Part shown: piece after piece, positions 16,240-24,609 of the stretch
Numbering within the stretch: position 1 is the stretch's first letter
Layout: every line of letters begins with the position of its first letter
From: Paludibacteraceae bacterium
GTDB lineage: Bacteria; Bacteroidota; Bacteroidia; Bacteroidales; Paludibacteraceae
Direction of reading: 5' to 3'
Assembly: GCA_024401565.1 (NCBI GenBank)
Contig: JAKSKU010000011.1
Location: 1-64,000, forward strand
DNA: 64,000 bases
Notes under the pieces: generated by a model
The model's database searches: none
Told to the model about the DNA's origin: nothing
Seen by the model: only the letters and a program-made list of their open reading frames with translations
Translations under genes and position numbers: made by a program

Positions 16240-17139
16240 ATGGATAACACTATAGAGATTCGCCAAAAAGAGATTGTCAAGGTCACATTAATCGGGACAA
16301 TTATCAATGCTATTCTGATTATATTAAAATTCACCGCAGGTATAATCGGTAACTCAGCTGCTATGGTTGCAGACGGTGTTCACTCCCTAAGTGATTTTCT
16401 CACTGATTTTGTCGTCATTGTGATGCTTAAAATCAGCAGCAAGCCTTCAGATGAGGATCATGACTTCGGACATGGCAAATACGAGACTCTCGCCACTACC
16501 ATTATCGGTCTGCTACTGATCCTTGTAGGCGGAGGCATCCTTTTTAGCGGAGCGACAAAAATTTACGGATTTATCAATGGAGAAGACCTTGTGTCACCCG
16601 GATGGTTAGCTTTCGGAGCAGCCATAGCAAGTATTCTCTTGAAAGAGGGAATTTTCCAGTACACGATTGTAAAAAGTGACACATTAAAAAGCGAGGCTCT
16701 TGTGGCAAACGCCTGGCATCATCGCAGTGACGCACTATCATCTATCGGAACTGCTATAGGAATCGGCGCGGCATGTTTGCTTGGCGACAAATGGGCCATT
16801 CTCGATCCGTTGGCCGCAGTCATAGTCAGTTTCTTTATCTTTAAAGTAGCCATCCAGCTTATTAGAAGCAGTGTGAGTCAGTTGCTTGAAAGCAGTCTGC
16901 CTAAAGAGATTGAAGATCAGATCGAAACTATTGTGAATTCTTATCCCGGTGTGACTGAAATGCACGACTTGTGCACACGTCAGGTGGGAGTGAACTATGC
17001 CATTACGATGCACGTGAGAATGGACGGCAATATCACTCTTTACGAATCACATAAAAAAGTGGATTTGATTGAGAATGATTTAAAGGAGAAGTTTGGCCAC
17101 CAGACGATCATCAGCATTCACGTCGAGCCTTGGGAATAA
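16240..17139 (+). CDS. Cation diffusion facilitator transporter
   Basis: 299 residues, the normal CDF length. Six membrane segments are followed by a cytoplasmic domain of about 90 residues. Metal-site motifs are MVADGVHSLSDFLTD (D45, H48, D52) and ANAWHHRSDALSSIG in the fifth helix. The C-terminal domain (ETIVNSYPGVTEMHDLCTRQ, ending TIISIHVEPWE) is the dimerisation domain. It exports divalent metals such as Zn or Fe in exchange for protons at the inner membrane. It is the last gene of the nhaD operon. Its start overlaps no other gene and follows the EpsG-like gene by 37 bp. Confidence 0.88.
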   Translation: MDNTIEIRQKEIVKVTLIGTIINAILIILKFTAGIIGNSAAMVADGVHSLSDFLTDFVVIVMLKISSKPSDEDHDFGHGKYETLATTIIGLLLILVGGGILFSGATKIYGFINGEDLVSPGWLAFGAAIASILLKEGIFQYTIVKSDTLKSEALVANAWHHRSDALSSIGTAIGIGAACLLGDKWAILDPLAAVIVSFFIFKVAIQLIRSSVSQLLESSLPKEIEDQIETIVNSYPGVTEMHDLCTRQVGVNYAITMHVRMDGNITLYESHKKVDLIENDLKEKFGHQTIISIHVEPWE

Positions 17140-17200
17140 CATATCACAGACAAATATGTGCCTTTTTTGAGCAACCGCAATATAATCGCCAAAGTTTATT

Positions 17201-17232
17201 ATTGCAATTTTCCACAAAATACATTAACTTTG
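17201..17232 (+). promoter_or_regulatory. Promoter of DUF4197 gene
   Basis: The -33-like ATTG (17201-17204), a 20-bp spacer and the -7 box TAACTTTG (17225-17232) lie upstream of the ATG at 17269. Confidence 0.5.
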
Positions 17233-17268
17233 ATTTTTGAACTTTACAAACATTAATTAGGGTTAACT

Positions 17269-18141
17269 ATGGGATTATTTGGAGATATCTTGTCTACAGT
17301 GGGAAAAGTGGCTGTAGATGCAGTGAAAAATGGTAAGGCAGAGGATCTTATCAAGTCAATGGCCGGAGGTGCCAACGGAGGTGGTTTCGACGTAAGCTCA
17401 GGTTTGAAGGCTGCCCTTAAAGTTGGAATTGAGACAGCTGCAAAGAATCTAAGCGCGGAAGACGGTTATCTTGCAGACGCTGCCGTTCGCATCGGTTTGC
17501 CAAAGGAAGCAATCACAACATTCAACGCCGTACAACAGGTGTCAAGCAATCCAGCATTCAACTCAATGCTTAACGCTTCAGGCTTGAATATTCCTGATTC
17601 AGACACAATCATAAAGTTGTTCAACCGCGCTGCTGAAAACGCTGCTCCAAAATCAATCGACATATTCACAAACGCAATCACAAACATCTCGTTTGCAGAC
17701 GCGGAGCAGTTGCTATTCGGTGCAGACAATGCAGCGACACAGTACCTACACAAGAACACATACAATCAGTTGACAGACGCTTTTGTACCGTCTATCACAG
17801 ACTCTTTGAACACTATTCAGGTGGCAAACGTGACACCTACAGCAGCTTGGAACACATACGCTACATACAACAACAAGCTTGTGGAGCTACTTGACAACAA
17901 TACAGCGAAGATGGCTCTTGAGATGGTACGTAAGCTTGGTATTGTGCCAGATGAGATTTTCGAGAAGTTGAGAACTATCGACCAGGTAAATCCAGACCTT
18001 TCTGGCTACATCACAGGCGAGGCACTGACAGGTCTGTTCACAAAAGTCGGCGACAAAGAGTATGATATCCGTCACAACGCAAGCGCACGTGTGTCAGATG
18101 TACTTCAGAGCGTGTTCGGCCGCCTAGACAGCAGAAGATAA
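17269..18141 (+). CDS. DUF4197 family protein
   Basis: 290 residues. The sequence matches the pattern I know for DUF4197: [18 protein letters not shown] near residue 45, a [14 protein letters not shown] segment, then [20 protein letters not shown] and [20 protein letters not shown]. The family is mostly helical and conserved in Gram-negative bacteria; its function is unknown. Unlike many members, this protein has no clear signal peptide ([19 protein letters not shown] could be an amphipathic helix). Codon use is biased, with frequent ACA and GCA, as in the neighbouring mscL and ychF genes, which suggests good expression. It has its own promoter. Confidence 0.8.
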   Translation: MGLFGDILSTVGKVAVDAVKNGKAEDLIKSMAGGANGGGFDVSSGLKAALKVGIETAAKNLSAEDGYLADAAVRIGLPKEAITTFNAVQQVSSNPAFNSMLNASGLNIPDSDTIIKLFNRAAENAAPKSIDIFTNAITNISFADAEQLLFGADNAATQYLHKNTYNQLTDAFVPSITDSLNTIQVANVTPTAAWNTYATYNNKLVELLDNNTAKMALEMVRKLGIVPDEIFEKLRTIDQVNPDLSGYITGEALTGLFTKVGDKEYDIRHNASARVSDVLQSVFGRLDSRR

Positions 18142-18233
18142 AGGTATTTTCCGCCATAATAGTCGACCAAAGCAAATTATTATTAATTTTGCAAAACGCA
18201 AATAATTTTAAGGCTAACATAAAAATTTTAGAA

Positions 18234-18662
18234 ATGAGCTTAATTAGTGATTTTAAAGATTTCGCCATGAAGGGCAATGTTGTCGACATGGCAATTGGTG
18301 TGATCATCGGTGGTGCATTCGGTAAGATCGTTACTTCTATGGTTTCTGACATCATGATGCCGCTTATCGGTACAGTTGTTGGAGGTGTTAACTTCACAGA
18401 TTTGAAGATAACATTGAAGGAGGCTGTTCCTGCCACTGACACAACAGCTGCAGTAGACGCAGTCACTCTAAACTACGGTAACTTCCTACAGGTTACATTC
18501 GATTTCTTGATCGTTGCAATCTGTATCTTTGCCGCTATCCGTTTGATGGCTAAGCTTAACAAGAAGAAGGAGGAGGCTCCAGCCCCTGCTCCAGAACCAC
18601 CAGCACCAAGCAAGGAGGAGATTCTTCTTACAGAGATCAGAGATTTGTTGAAGAACAAATAA
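18234..18662 (+). CDS. mscL: Large-conductance mechanosensitive channel MscL
   Basis: 142 residues. The first helix has the family signature [20 protein letters not shown], and the second membrane helix is [22 protein letters not shown] Pro/Ala-rich linker ([17 protein letters not shown]) leads to a short C-terminal helix bundle ([11 protein letters not shown]). It forms a pentameric inner-membrane channel that opens under osmotic downshock. I chose the ATG at 18234. The upstream in-frame ATG at 18189 overlaps a TAATTTTG -7 box (18184-18191) and adds residues not found in the family. Confidence 0.93.
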   Translation: MSLISDFKDFAMKGNVVDMAIGVIIGGAFGKIVTSMVSDIMMPLIGTVVGGVNFTDLKITLKEAVPATDTTAAVDAVTLNYGNFLQVTFDFLIVAICIFAAIRLMAKLNKKKEEAPAPAPEPPAPSKEEILLTEIRDLLKNK

Positions 18663-18683
18663 GATTCATCAAAAGAGAATTCA

Positions 18684-18712
18684 AAGGATGTCAGAAATGG
18701 CATCCTTTTTTG
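18684..18712 (+). terminator. Terminator after mscL
   Basis: The stem AAAGGATG / CATCCTTT with a loop of about 10 nt is followed by a T run, 22 bp after the mscL stop. Confidence 0.8.
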
Positions 18713-18740
18713 TTATAATAACTTATTTTTCGTAAGTTTG
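18710..18740 (+). promoter_or_regulatory. Promoter upstream of PHP gene, separated by a repeat element
   Basis: The -33 box TTTG (18710-18713), a 19-bp spacer and the -7 box TAAGTTTG (18733-18740) form a good match. The next gene starts at 18925, so a family A element (18762-18890) lies in the predicted leader. Confidence 0.55.
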
Positions 18741-18761
18741 TGGTTGAACAAAGGAATAATA

Positions 18762-18890
18762 TATAGCAGTTGTCTAAAAATGAGGATTGTTAAGGGCCCA
18801 TGTCTGATTTATTTTGGCCCTAACCACCCACCAACGCGAGCCCGTAGGGCGAGCGTATGAAAAATAAGCGTGTTTGGACATCTCGTATAT
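18762..18890. repeat. Inverted-repeat element, family A (copy 1)
   Basis: About 129 bp in reverse orientation relative to the copies at 24222 and 44847. Terminal inverted sequences are GTTGTCTAAA (18769-18778) and TTTGGACA (18873-18880). The inner part shares GAGGATTGTTAAGGGC and CGCGAGCCCGTAGGGCGAGCG. It has no coding capacity and is MITE-like. Confidence 0.7.
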
Positions 18891-18924
18891 AATTACCTGA
18901 ACAAATTATTATTTTACAACGAAG

Positions 18925-19653
18925 ATGAAATCCGTAGTAGATCTACATACTCATTCCATTGTAAGCGGGCATGCCTACAGCACGCTTTCCGAAATGATTG
19001 ATGCCGCACAAAAAATCGGTCTCAAACTTTTCGGTGTGACAGAACACGGACCAAATATGCCTGGTTCTTGCCAATCAATCTACTACCGTAATCTTTGTGT
19101 TGTCCCACGTCAGTATGGCGATATGCGTCTGCTAATGGGATCAGAGATGAATATCATCGACTTCTATGGAAACGTTGATTTGCCAGAGAATATCACACGC
19201 ACTTTGGATATACGTATCGCTGGACTGCATAGTCGTGCTTTCACAAACGGCACTATCGCTGAAAATACAGACGCTATAATAAACGCGATGAAAAGGCACG
19301 ACGTCGATATTATTTCTCATCCAGTAGACGGAACTGCCGACCTTGACATCAAAGCTATCGTGCAGTGTAGCGCTGAGACAAAGACGTTGCTTGAGCTAAA
19401 CAACAGCAGTCTTCGTCCCGGCCGTGACAAACCGAAAGCCAGAACCAACTTTATTGAGATGTTAGGTTATTGCAAGCAGATGAATGTGCCTATCATCTTG
19501 GGTAGTGACGCCCACATCACATACGACGTCGCCAACCACACTTACGCCTACGCTTTGGCTGAGGAATTGAGTTTTCCCGAGGAGCTGATCATGAATGGCG
19601 ACGACATCAGATTCTTGAACTACTTGGAGGAAATGAGAAATTCCAAGCTATAA
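18925..19653 (+). CDS. PHP-domain phosphoesterase, YcdX-like
   Basis: 242 residues. The PHP metal-binding motifs are DLHTHS (D6, H8, H10), GVTEHGP, then AGLHSR, IISHPVDG and the late LGSDAH. The length and motif order match the YcdX/Ycdx-type trinuclear-metal phosphatases rather than the longer PolX or HisJ forms. It probably hydrolyses a small phosphoester in the cytoplasm; the substrate cannot be read from sequence. It stands alone, with a convergent HAD phosphatase gene 14 bp downstream. Confidence 0.82.
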   Translation: MKSVVDLHTHSIVSGHAYSTLSEMIDAAQKIGLKLFGVTEHGPNMPGSCQSIYYRNLCVVPRQYGDMRLLMGSEMNIIDFYGNVDLPENITRTLDIRIAGLHSRAFTNGTIAENTDAIINAMKRHDVDIISHPVDGTADLDIKAIVQCSAETKTLLELNNSSLRPGRDKPKARTNFIEMLGYCKQMNVPIILGSDAHITYDVANHTYAYALAEELSFPEELIMNGDDIRFLNYLEEMRNSKL

Positions 19654-19667
19654 ACAGATACGCGTCA

Positions 19668-20324
19668 TCATTTCTCATTTAAGATTTCTCTAAGTATTTT
19701 CATCGTTTCGTCGGTATTTGCGACAACCATACTATCCCATCCATACTTGATTGCCATTTTCACGTTGAATTGGCTGTCATCAAAAAAGATGATATCCGTG
19801 CCGCTGAATCCGAATTTATCGTTAATACTCTGCCCCACAGTCTCGAAAATCTTCATTTCAGGCTTTTTCAGATGCAGTTCATGCGAAAGATAAAGAGCAT
19901 CGAAATAATCGTGGATATCACGTCCTGCCACCTGACGGAAATGATTGTGCATCACATTGTCAATATGCGGTTGGTTGACGTTGCTTAACATACACACCGT
20001 CTTGCCTAACTCATGACGAAGGCGATAGATCATATTGAGCAACTCGACGGGAGTCTCACCAATCATAGAGTTCCACGCGTCGACAATATCCTTTCCTGAA
20101 ATCCTTTTGCTCGACAAGCCAACCATTTCATCGCAGAATTTTTCTACGGAGATCAATCCATACTCCAAAGCACCGAAAGGTCCATTCTGCAAGCAATTAC
20201 CAATCATTGCCGCAGCATTATCAATTCCAAGCTGACGGAAATTCTCCACACACTCCTTACGATAAAGGCTAACAAGCACCATTCCGAGGTCGAAAACAAA
20301 GACCTTATGATCTGATATATTCAT
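19668..20324 (-). CDS. HAD-family phosphatase, YihX-like
   Basis: 218 residues from the ATG at 20324. The longer frame from 20396 adds residues encoded by the family B repeat, so I rejected that start. HAD motif I is VFDLGMVLVSL, with the DLG form seen in YihX-like sugar-phosphate phosphatases. Motif II is CMLSNVNQPH, motif III is the Lys in HLKKPEMKIFE, and motif IV is IIFFDDSQFNV. The expected reaction is dephosphorylation of a sugar phosphate such as glucose 1-phosphate, by analogy with YihX. The gene is convergent with the PHP gene. Confidence 0.82.
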   Translation of the reverse strand: MNISDHKVFVFDLGMVLVSLYRKECVENFRQLGIDNAAAMIGNCLQNGPFGALEYGLISVEKFCDEMVGLSSKRISGKDIVDAWNSMIGETPVELLNMIYRLRHELGKTVCMLSNVNQPHIDNVMHNHFRQVAGRDIHDYFDALYLSHELHLKKPEMKIFETVGQSINDKFGFSGTDIIFFDDSQFNVKMAIKYGWDSMVVANTDETMKILREILNEK

Positions 20325-20337
20325 AGATTTATTTTTA

Positions 20338-20473
20338 AACGTAAAATTTTCGGAATATTTCCCGTAAAATTTAGGAGATAATAAATTAGTCGTCAAAATG
20401 GAATTGCAAAAGGACCCGCATTTTGGAGCAACACTAATAAATTTTACGAATCATTTTACGGTAATTTTACGTT
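20338..20473. repeat. Inverted-repeat element, family B (copy 2)
   Basis: 136 bp with perfect 11-bp terminal inverted repeats AACGTAAAATT (20338-20348) and AATTTTACGTT (20463-20473). The similarity extends imperfectly to about 36 bp, including CGTAAAATTTA on both sides. The inner 60 bp has no coding capacity. It lies between the divergent HAD and ychF genes. Confidence 0.75.
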
Positions 20474-20594
20474 ATAGTTCAAACTCTTTTTCAAATACCA
20501 CGCAAATTTATAATTAACTCCACATTTTCGCAAATCGACAATTTTGATTACTTTTGTGAAAAATTTCGTAAAAAACTAAAAAGATTATATAAAA

Positions 20595-21695
20595 ATGGCA
20601 CTTCAATGCGGTATTGTCGGCTTGCCAAATGTAGGTAAATCGACACTTTTCAACTGCTTGTCGAACGCAAAGGCGCAGGCAGCAAACTTTCCATTCTGTA
20701 CTATCGAACCCAACGTCGGCGTCATTACTGTGCCAGATGATCGTTTGGTGACTTTGGAAAACCTTGTTCACCCACAGCGTGTAGTCCCTACAACTGTTGA
20801 GATCGTGGATATCGCCGGATTGGTGAAGGGAGCAAGCAAGGGAGAAGGACTTGGAAACAAGTTTTTGGCCAACATCCGTGAGACAGACGCCATCCTACAC
20901 GTATTGCGTTGCTTCGACAATGAGAACGTAACACACGTCGACGGAAGCGTTAATCCAGTGCGCGACAAGGAAATCATCGACACAGAGTTACAGCTAAAAG
21001 ACCTTGAGACAGTAGAAAGCCGTCTGACAAAGCTTAAGAAGCAGGCTCAGACAGGTGGTGACAAGGCAGCCAAGGCAACATGTGACGTGCTTGAGAAATA
21101 TAGAGCCACATTGCTTGAGGGAAAATCCGCAAGAGCAACAGAGCTTACAAAAGAGGAGAAGGAGTTGGTAAAAGACCTTTATCTTCTAACAACAAAACCA
21201 GTGATGTACGTTTGCAACGTTGACGAGGCAAGCGCAGTGACAGGTAACAAGTATACAGAGGCTGTTAAGGAAGCAATCAAGGACGAGAACGCAGAGATGC
21301 TTATCGTAGCTGCAGCGACAGAGGCAGATATCAACGAGCTTGAGACATTCGAGGAGAGACAGGAGTTCCTTGAGGCAGCAGGTTTGAAAGAGTCTGGTGT
21401 TGTACGTTTGATCAAGTCAGCATACAAACTTTTGGATCTACAGACATACTTCACAGCCGGAGTACAGGAGGTGAGAGCATGGACATTCATCCGTGGATCA
21501 AAGGCTCCACAGTGCGCTGGAATCATCCACTCAGATTTCGAGAAAGGATTCATCCGTGCAGAGGTTATCAAGTATGACGATTTCGTAGCGCTAGGAAGTG
21601 AGGCAGCATGTCGTGAGGCTGGTAAGATTTCAATCGAAGGAAAAGAATACGTTTGCCAGGACGGTGATTTGATGCACTTCAGATTTAACGTATAA
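20595..21695 (+). CDS. ychF: YchF/OLA1-type P-loop NTPase
   Basis: 366 residues, the standard YchF length. The G1 motif is [11 protein letters not shown] (residues 9-19), followed by [14 protein letters not shown], the G3 region [18 protein letters not shown] and a TGS-type C-terminus ([16 protein letters not shown], later DFVALGS and KEYVCQDGD). YchF binds ATP and associates with ribosomes in the stress response. Its -7 box TACTTTTG is at 20549-20556. Codon use is strongly biased, with ACA for Thr and GAG for Glu, in keeping with high expression. Confidence 0.95.
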   Translation: MALQCGIVGLPNVGKSTLFNCLSNAKAQAANFPFCTIEPNVGVITVPDDRLVTLENLVHPQRVVPTTVEIVDIAGLVKGASKGEGLGNKFLANIRETDAILHVLRCFDNENVTHVDGSVNPVRDKEIIDTELQLKDLETVESRLTKLKKQAQTGGDKAAKATCDVLEKYRATLLEGKSARATELTKEEKELVKDLYLLTTKPVMYVCNVDEASAVTGNKYTEAVKEAIKDENAEMLIVAAATEADINELETFEERQEFLEAAGLKESGVVRLIKSAYKLLDLQTYFTAGVQEVRAWTFIRGSKAPQCAGIIHSDFEKGFIRAEVIKYDDFVALGSEAACREAGKISIEGKEYVCQDGDLMHFRFNV

Positions 21696-21699
21696 TCAA

Positions 21700-21721
21700 G
21701 AGACGTGGCACACCGCGTCTC
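21700..21721 (+). terminator. Hairpin after ychF
   Basis: The stem GAGACGTGG / CCGCGTCTC with loop CACA lies 5 bp after the ychF stop codon. There is no T run, so it may be a weak or factor-assisted terminator. Confidence 0.55.
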
Positions 21722-21757
21722 CCTAACAAAATAAATTTCACAAAAGGAGAGAAAAAA

Positions 21758-21789
21758 TTTGGTTTTGAAACAAATTATATCTACTTTTG
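21758..21789 (+). promoter_or_regulatory. tRNA promoter
   Basis: The -33 box TTTG (21758-21761), a 20-bp spacer and the -7 box TACTTTTG (21782-21789) lie about 40 bp before the tRNA. Confidence 0.6.
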
Positions 21790-21828
21790 CACACGATTTC
21801 AAAAAACTGACTTTCACTAGTCGGTTTC

Positions 21829-21902
21829 GGGCCTATAGCTCAGTTGGTTAGAGCAACGGACTCATAACCCGTGGGTCACTGGTTCAAGCCCAGTTGGGCC
21901 CA
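21829..21902 (+). tRNA. tRNA-Met (anticodon CAU)
   Basis: A 74-nt cloverleaf. The acceptor stem GGGCCTA pairs with TGGGCCC (one T-G pair), and the discriminator is A. The D-loop is AGCTCAGTTGGTTAGAGC, the anticodon loop CTCATAA and the T-loop GTTCAAG. The closing anticodon-stem pair is an A-C mismatch. The 3' CCA is not encoded (CCC follows). A CAU anticodon could also be the lysidine-modified tRNA-Ile; the body resembles elongator Met of Bacteroidales. A strong terminator follows. Confidence 0.9.
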
Positions 21903-21912
21903 CCCACGAATC

Positions 21913-21945
21913 AAAAAGAGACGCAATTCATTTGCGTCTCTTTTT
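21913..21945 (+). terminator. tRNA terminator
   Basis: A perfect 14-bp stem AAAAAGAGACGCAA / TTGCGTCTCTTTTT with loop TTCAT, ending in a T run, lies 10 bp after the tRNA. Confidence 0.9.
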
Positions 21946-22060
21946 ATTTATCTCATTAGAGAATGTATTAGTATTTGGTCTCTCTATCTCTCTCCAACAA
22001 TATAAATGCCTATATATATCAATTGAGACGGGTTACCCCGTCCCAATTAAATATCATTTT

Positions 22061-24013
22061 TTAGTCGATAAACACCTTTACAGCCACTTTATTTGATTTA
22101 GCTAGATAAATACCGTGTTCTACTCCTTTTTCTTTTAAAACAGCCTTAATATGAAGCTTATTAGAAGTGATTTCATCAATCTTGATACCTTTCATGTCAA
22201 ATATCTCAAATTTCTGCACTTCATCAGCGTCAACCATATCAATACAAGTCATATCATACTCCGTGAAGATGAACTTGTCAATATTGATCCAGTCGCCCAC
22301 AACCATCATACGCAATGTATGCTCGCCCTGTGGAAGTTTGCTCAAACTGCGCACTTTGGCTTCAAGGTAACTTTCGTAGTCGTTATCATTAGGTGCTGTC
22401 TGCAACATTTCTGTGATTTCTTCACCGTCAAGAAGAAGCTGAATTCCAGAATTTTCTCCTCCCGACGACAAAACAGCCGTGATGTCGTAATACGACTCTT
22501 TCTCAATATTGACAGTGTAATCCACCCACTCCTCTTTTTGAGCGTAACCAATTGCATACTCATTTGGCTTATCCATCAAAGGATATACATCAACACCTGT
22601 CTCTAAACGGTAACCCTCTCCACGGTTTTGTCTGTCTCTATCATGGTAAGAAATACCTTCGCTACCTTTGTCGAAATACTCTGCCTCGATAGTGCCAGGA
22701 ATTTTAAGAGCCTGGTCGAAGAAAGGTGATCTAGGGACTGTCTCGCCAGCTGTAATATAGATACGATATCCATATAGATTACTTGTAATGTTAACAGGCA
22801 CCACAATCTTTCCATTGTTGACGGTATAAGCACCCGTGGCAAGAGTTTGGGGTCCGGCCACCGCCTTATCCTTATTCTCCCAAGTCACAACCTCTACCTT
22901 CACGTCAACTTCACTTCCCATCCAATCAGGAATACCTTCGATAGTGACGTCGACAGAACCTTTGCAATTACCACCCAACACGATACTTGCCTCACGCATT
23001 TTCTTGTTTACAGCCGCAAAACCATCCAATCCATCGCTTTTATCGTTAGGCGGTGTGACTGCAGCCATATAACCTTCCATGTCGCCATACCATTTGTAGA
23101 GATGCCATCCTCCACCCTTCTCATTCTGGGCTGTAAGCAAACTGCCCAAACGGCCAGGAAGATTAGTGAACCACCACGAAATCATCGCACTTTCTACACC
23201 GTGACGCTCAAATTTGGCGATGAATGGGACTGAATAGCCCGGACAACCCTCATATTTCTGGTTAGCAGCGTCTGATCCAGCGCAATACTCATTGATACTG
23301 ATCTTACGCGGAGAGACATTATACTTTTTCTCCATGCTGCGGTAATGATTAAGAGCATCAACAAATCCTCCCGATCCCCACTGGTGCCAGCTGATTACAT
23401 CAGGCATACAATTGTTTTCTGAACAATACTTTACAAATGATTCCATTCTCGAAGAACTGTAGAATGCAAAGGAAGGTCCGATGATTCTGCAGCCTGGATC
23501 AAGTCGACGCAATAGATCGTATGTTTTTTTCCAAAGAAACGAGTGATAATCTCCATTTGCACTATTCCAAGTACCGTAAGGCTCATTCCAAATCTCGTAT
23601 CCATCGAAGTTTAGATTCGAACTCTTTCTCTTGTTTACAATTTTTGTAACCTCAGATTCCCAATTATTCCAGCCATTCCATTTGTAAGGCCAACCAGGAA
23701 GGATATCCGCAAGACGGATATGAACTTTTGCAGTAGTGTTCTTAACTCTCTCGGCAGCCTTGAAAGCGTCACCAATAGGTTGCTGACGACCACTACCTGA
23801 GACAGCAGGATTAAGAAACGCATTTGGTTTTAGCGGAGCGACGTGAGCGGCAATATCAGCAGGAAGCGACTCTGTAAGTCCATATAGCGATCCAGAAGCC
23901 ACATGAGTAACTGGGCGAATACTGTCGCCAAGATTAACCTTAAGATTTAAATCGGCAGCAAACGACATCGTCGACACCGCAAGTGCCAAAGAAGTTAAAA
24001 GTCTAGTCTTCAT
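22061..24013 (-). CDS. Secreted clan GH-A glycoside hydrolase with CBM6 and C-terminal sorting-like domain
   Basis: 650 residues. A signal peptide covers residues 1-20. The catalytic TIM barrel covers about 25-345, with the acid/base Glu in GYEIWNEPYG (E144) and the nucleophile Glu in ISINEYCAG (E242). That pair is typical of clan GH-A, and the layout is closest to GH39-like enzymes; the exact family is uncertain. A beta-sandwich follows. Residues of about 438-585 form a CBM6-type module (IPGTIEAEYFDKG, EWVDYTVNIEKESYYDI, DWINIDKFIFTE). The last 60 residues (FEIFDMKGIKIDE, HGIYLAKSNKVAVKVFID) look like a T9SS sorting domain. It probably degrades a polysaccharide outside the cell. No SusC/SusD pair is nearby. 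Confidence 0.82.
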   Translation of the reverse strand: MKTRLLTSLALAVSTMSFAADLNLKVNLGDSIRPVTHVASGSLYGLTESLPADIAAHVAPLKPNAFLNPAVSGSGRQQPIGDAFKAAERVKNTTAKVHIRLADILPGWPYKWNGWNNWESEVTKIVNKRKSSNLNFDGYEIWNEPYGTWNSANGDYHSFLWKKTYDLLRRLDPGCRIIGPSFAFYSSSRMESFVKYCSENNCMPDVISWHQWGSGGFVDALNHYRSMEKKYNVSPRKISINEYCAGSDAANQKYEGCPGYSVPFIAKFERHGVESAMISWWFTNLPGRLGSLLTAQNEKGGGWHLYKWYGDMEGYMAAVTPPNDKSDGLDGFAAVNKKMREASIVLGGNCKGSVDVTIEGIPDWMGSEVDVKVEVVTWENKDKAVAGPQTLATGAYTVNNGKIVVPVNITSNLYGYRIYITAGETVPRSPFFDQALKIPGTIEAEYFDKGSEGISYHDRDRQNRGEGYRLETGVDVYPLMDKPNEYAIGYAQKEEWVDYTVNIEKESYYDITAVLSSGGENSGIQLLLDGEEITEMLQTAPNDNDYESYLEAKVRSLSKLPQGEHTLRMMVVGDWINIDKFIFTEYDMTCIDMVDADEVQKFEIFDMKGIKIDEITSNKLHIKAVLKEKGVEHGIYLAKSNKVAVKVFID

Positions 24014-24609
24014 AGTATATAGGTAATAAGATTATACAATATTAATATTTTATGGACGCGTTTTGTTTCGTCAATTCTCACCGACAAAAGTATATTCTAT
24101 GGAATTTAGACTAATAGAAAAACGTATCAAAGAGAGTTATTTTTGATTAACAGAAAAACAAAAAGGATTAACATAAACATCTAATTAGTTAATTGATAAT
24201 AATATAAAGTAATTATATAAGAATTATCCAACATACGCTTTTTCTTTATACGCTCGGCCTACGGCCTCGCGTTGGAGAAGGGGCAAGGGCGTTCCGCCCT
24301 TTGCAATCCTCATTTTGGACAACTGCTATATAATCTACTTTTTAATATAATTATCCAATTTAATGCATCTCTAAACATATTCTACTTAGGACATCATAGT
24401 TATAATAAATGCCTAATTTATTTGAATGAACATAATTTGTCTAATTTTGTACATTTTCATCGAGTAATTTCAAAATTTGGATAGATTTATTCAGTTGACA
24501 CATATTTTAACACAATGCATTTTAAATAAGAGAGTTCAAAAAAATGTTATAACTGTTGAAAAATATTATTATATTTGTTTGCACAATTGAAGTATATGTA
24601 AATTAGTCG
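24014..24609. other. Intergenic region between divergent genes
   Basis: No gene is seen in this 596-bp stretch. It contains a minus-strand -7 box for the hydrolase (reverse complement of 24085-24092), a family A element (24222-24333) and a -7 box TATATTTG at 24570-24577 for the TPR gene. The rest is AT-rich without recognisable structure. Confidence 0.6.
24222..24333. repeat. Inverted-repeat element, family A (copy 2)
   Basis: It shares with the copy at 44847 the run CCAACA-ACGCTTTTTCTTTATA, then CGCTCGGCCTACGGCCTCGC, GGGGCAAGGGC and the right end CAATCCTCATTTTGGACAAC. The left terminus is slightly diverged (TTATCCAA). It has no coding capacity. Confidence 0.75.

Noticed and set aside
18189-18233. 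Longer MscL N-terminus
   Set aside because: The start overlaps a TAATTTTG -7 box, and the family begins with the [10 protein letters not shown]-type segment.
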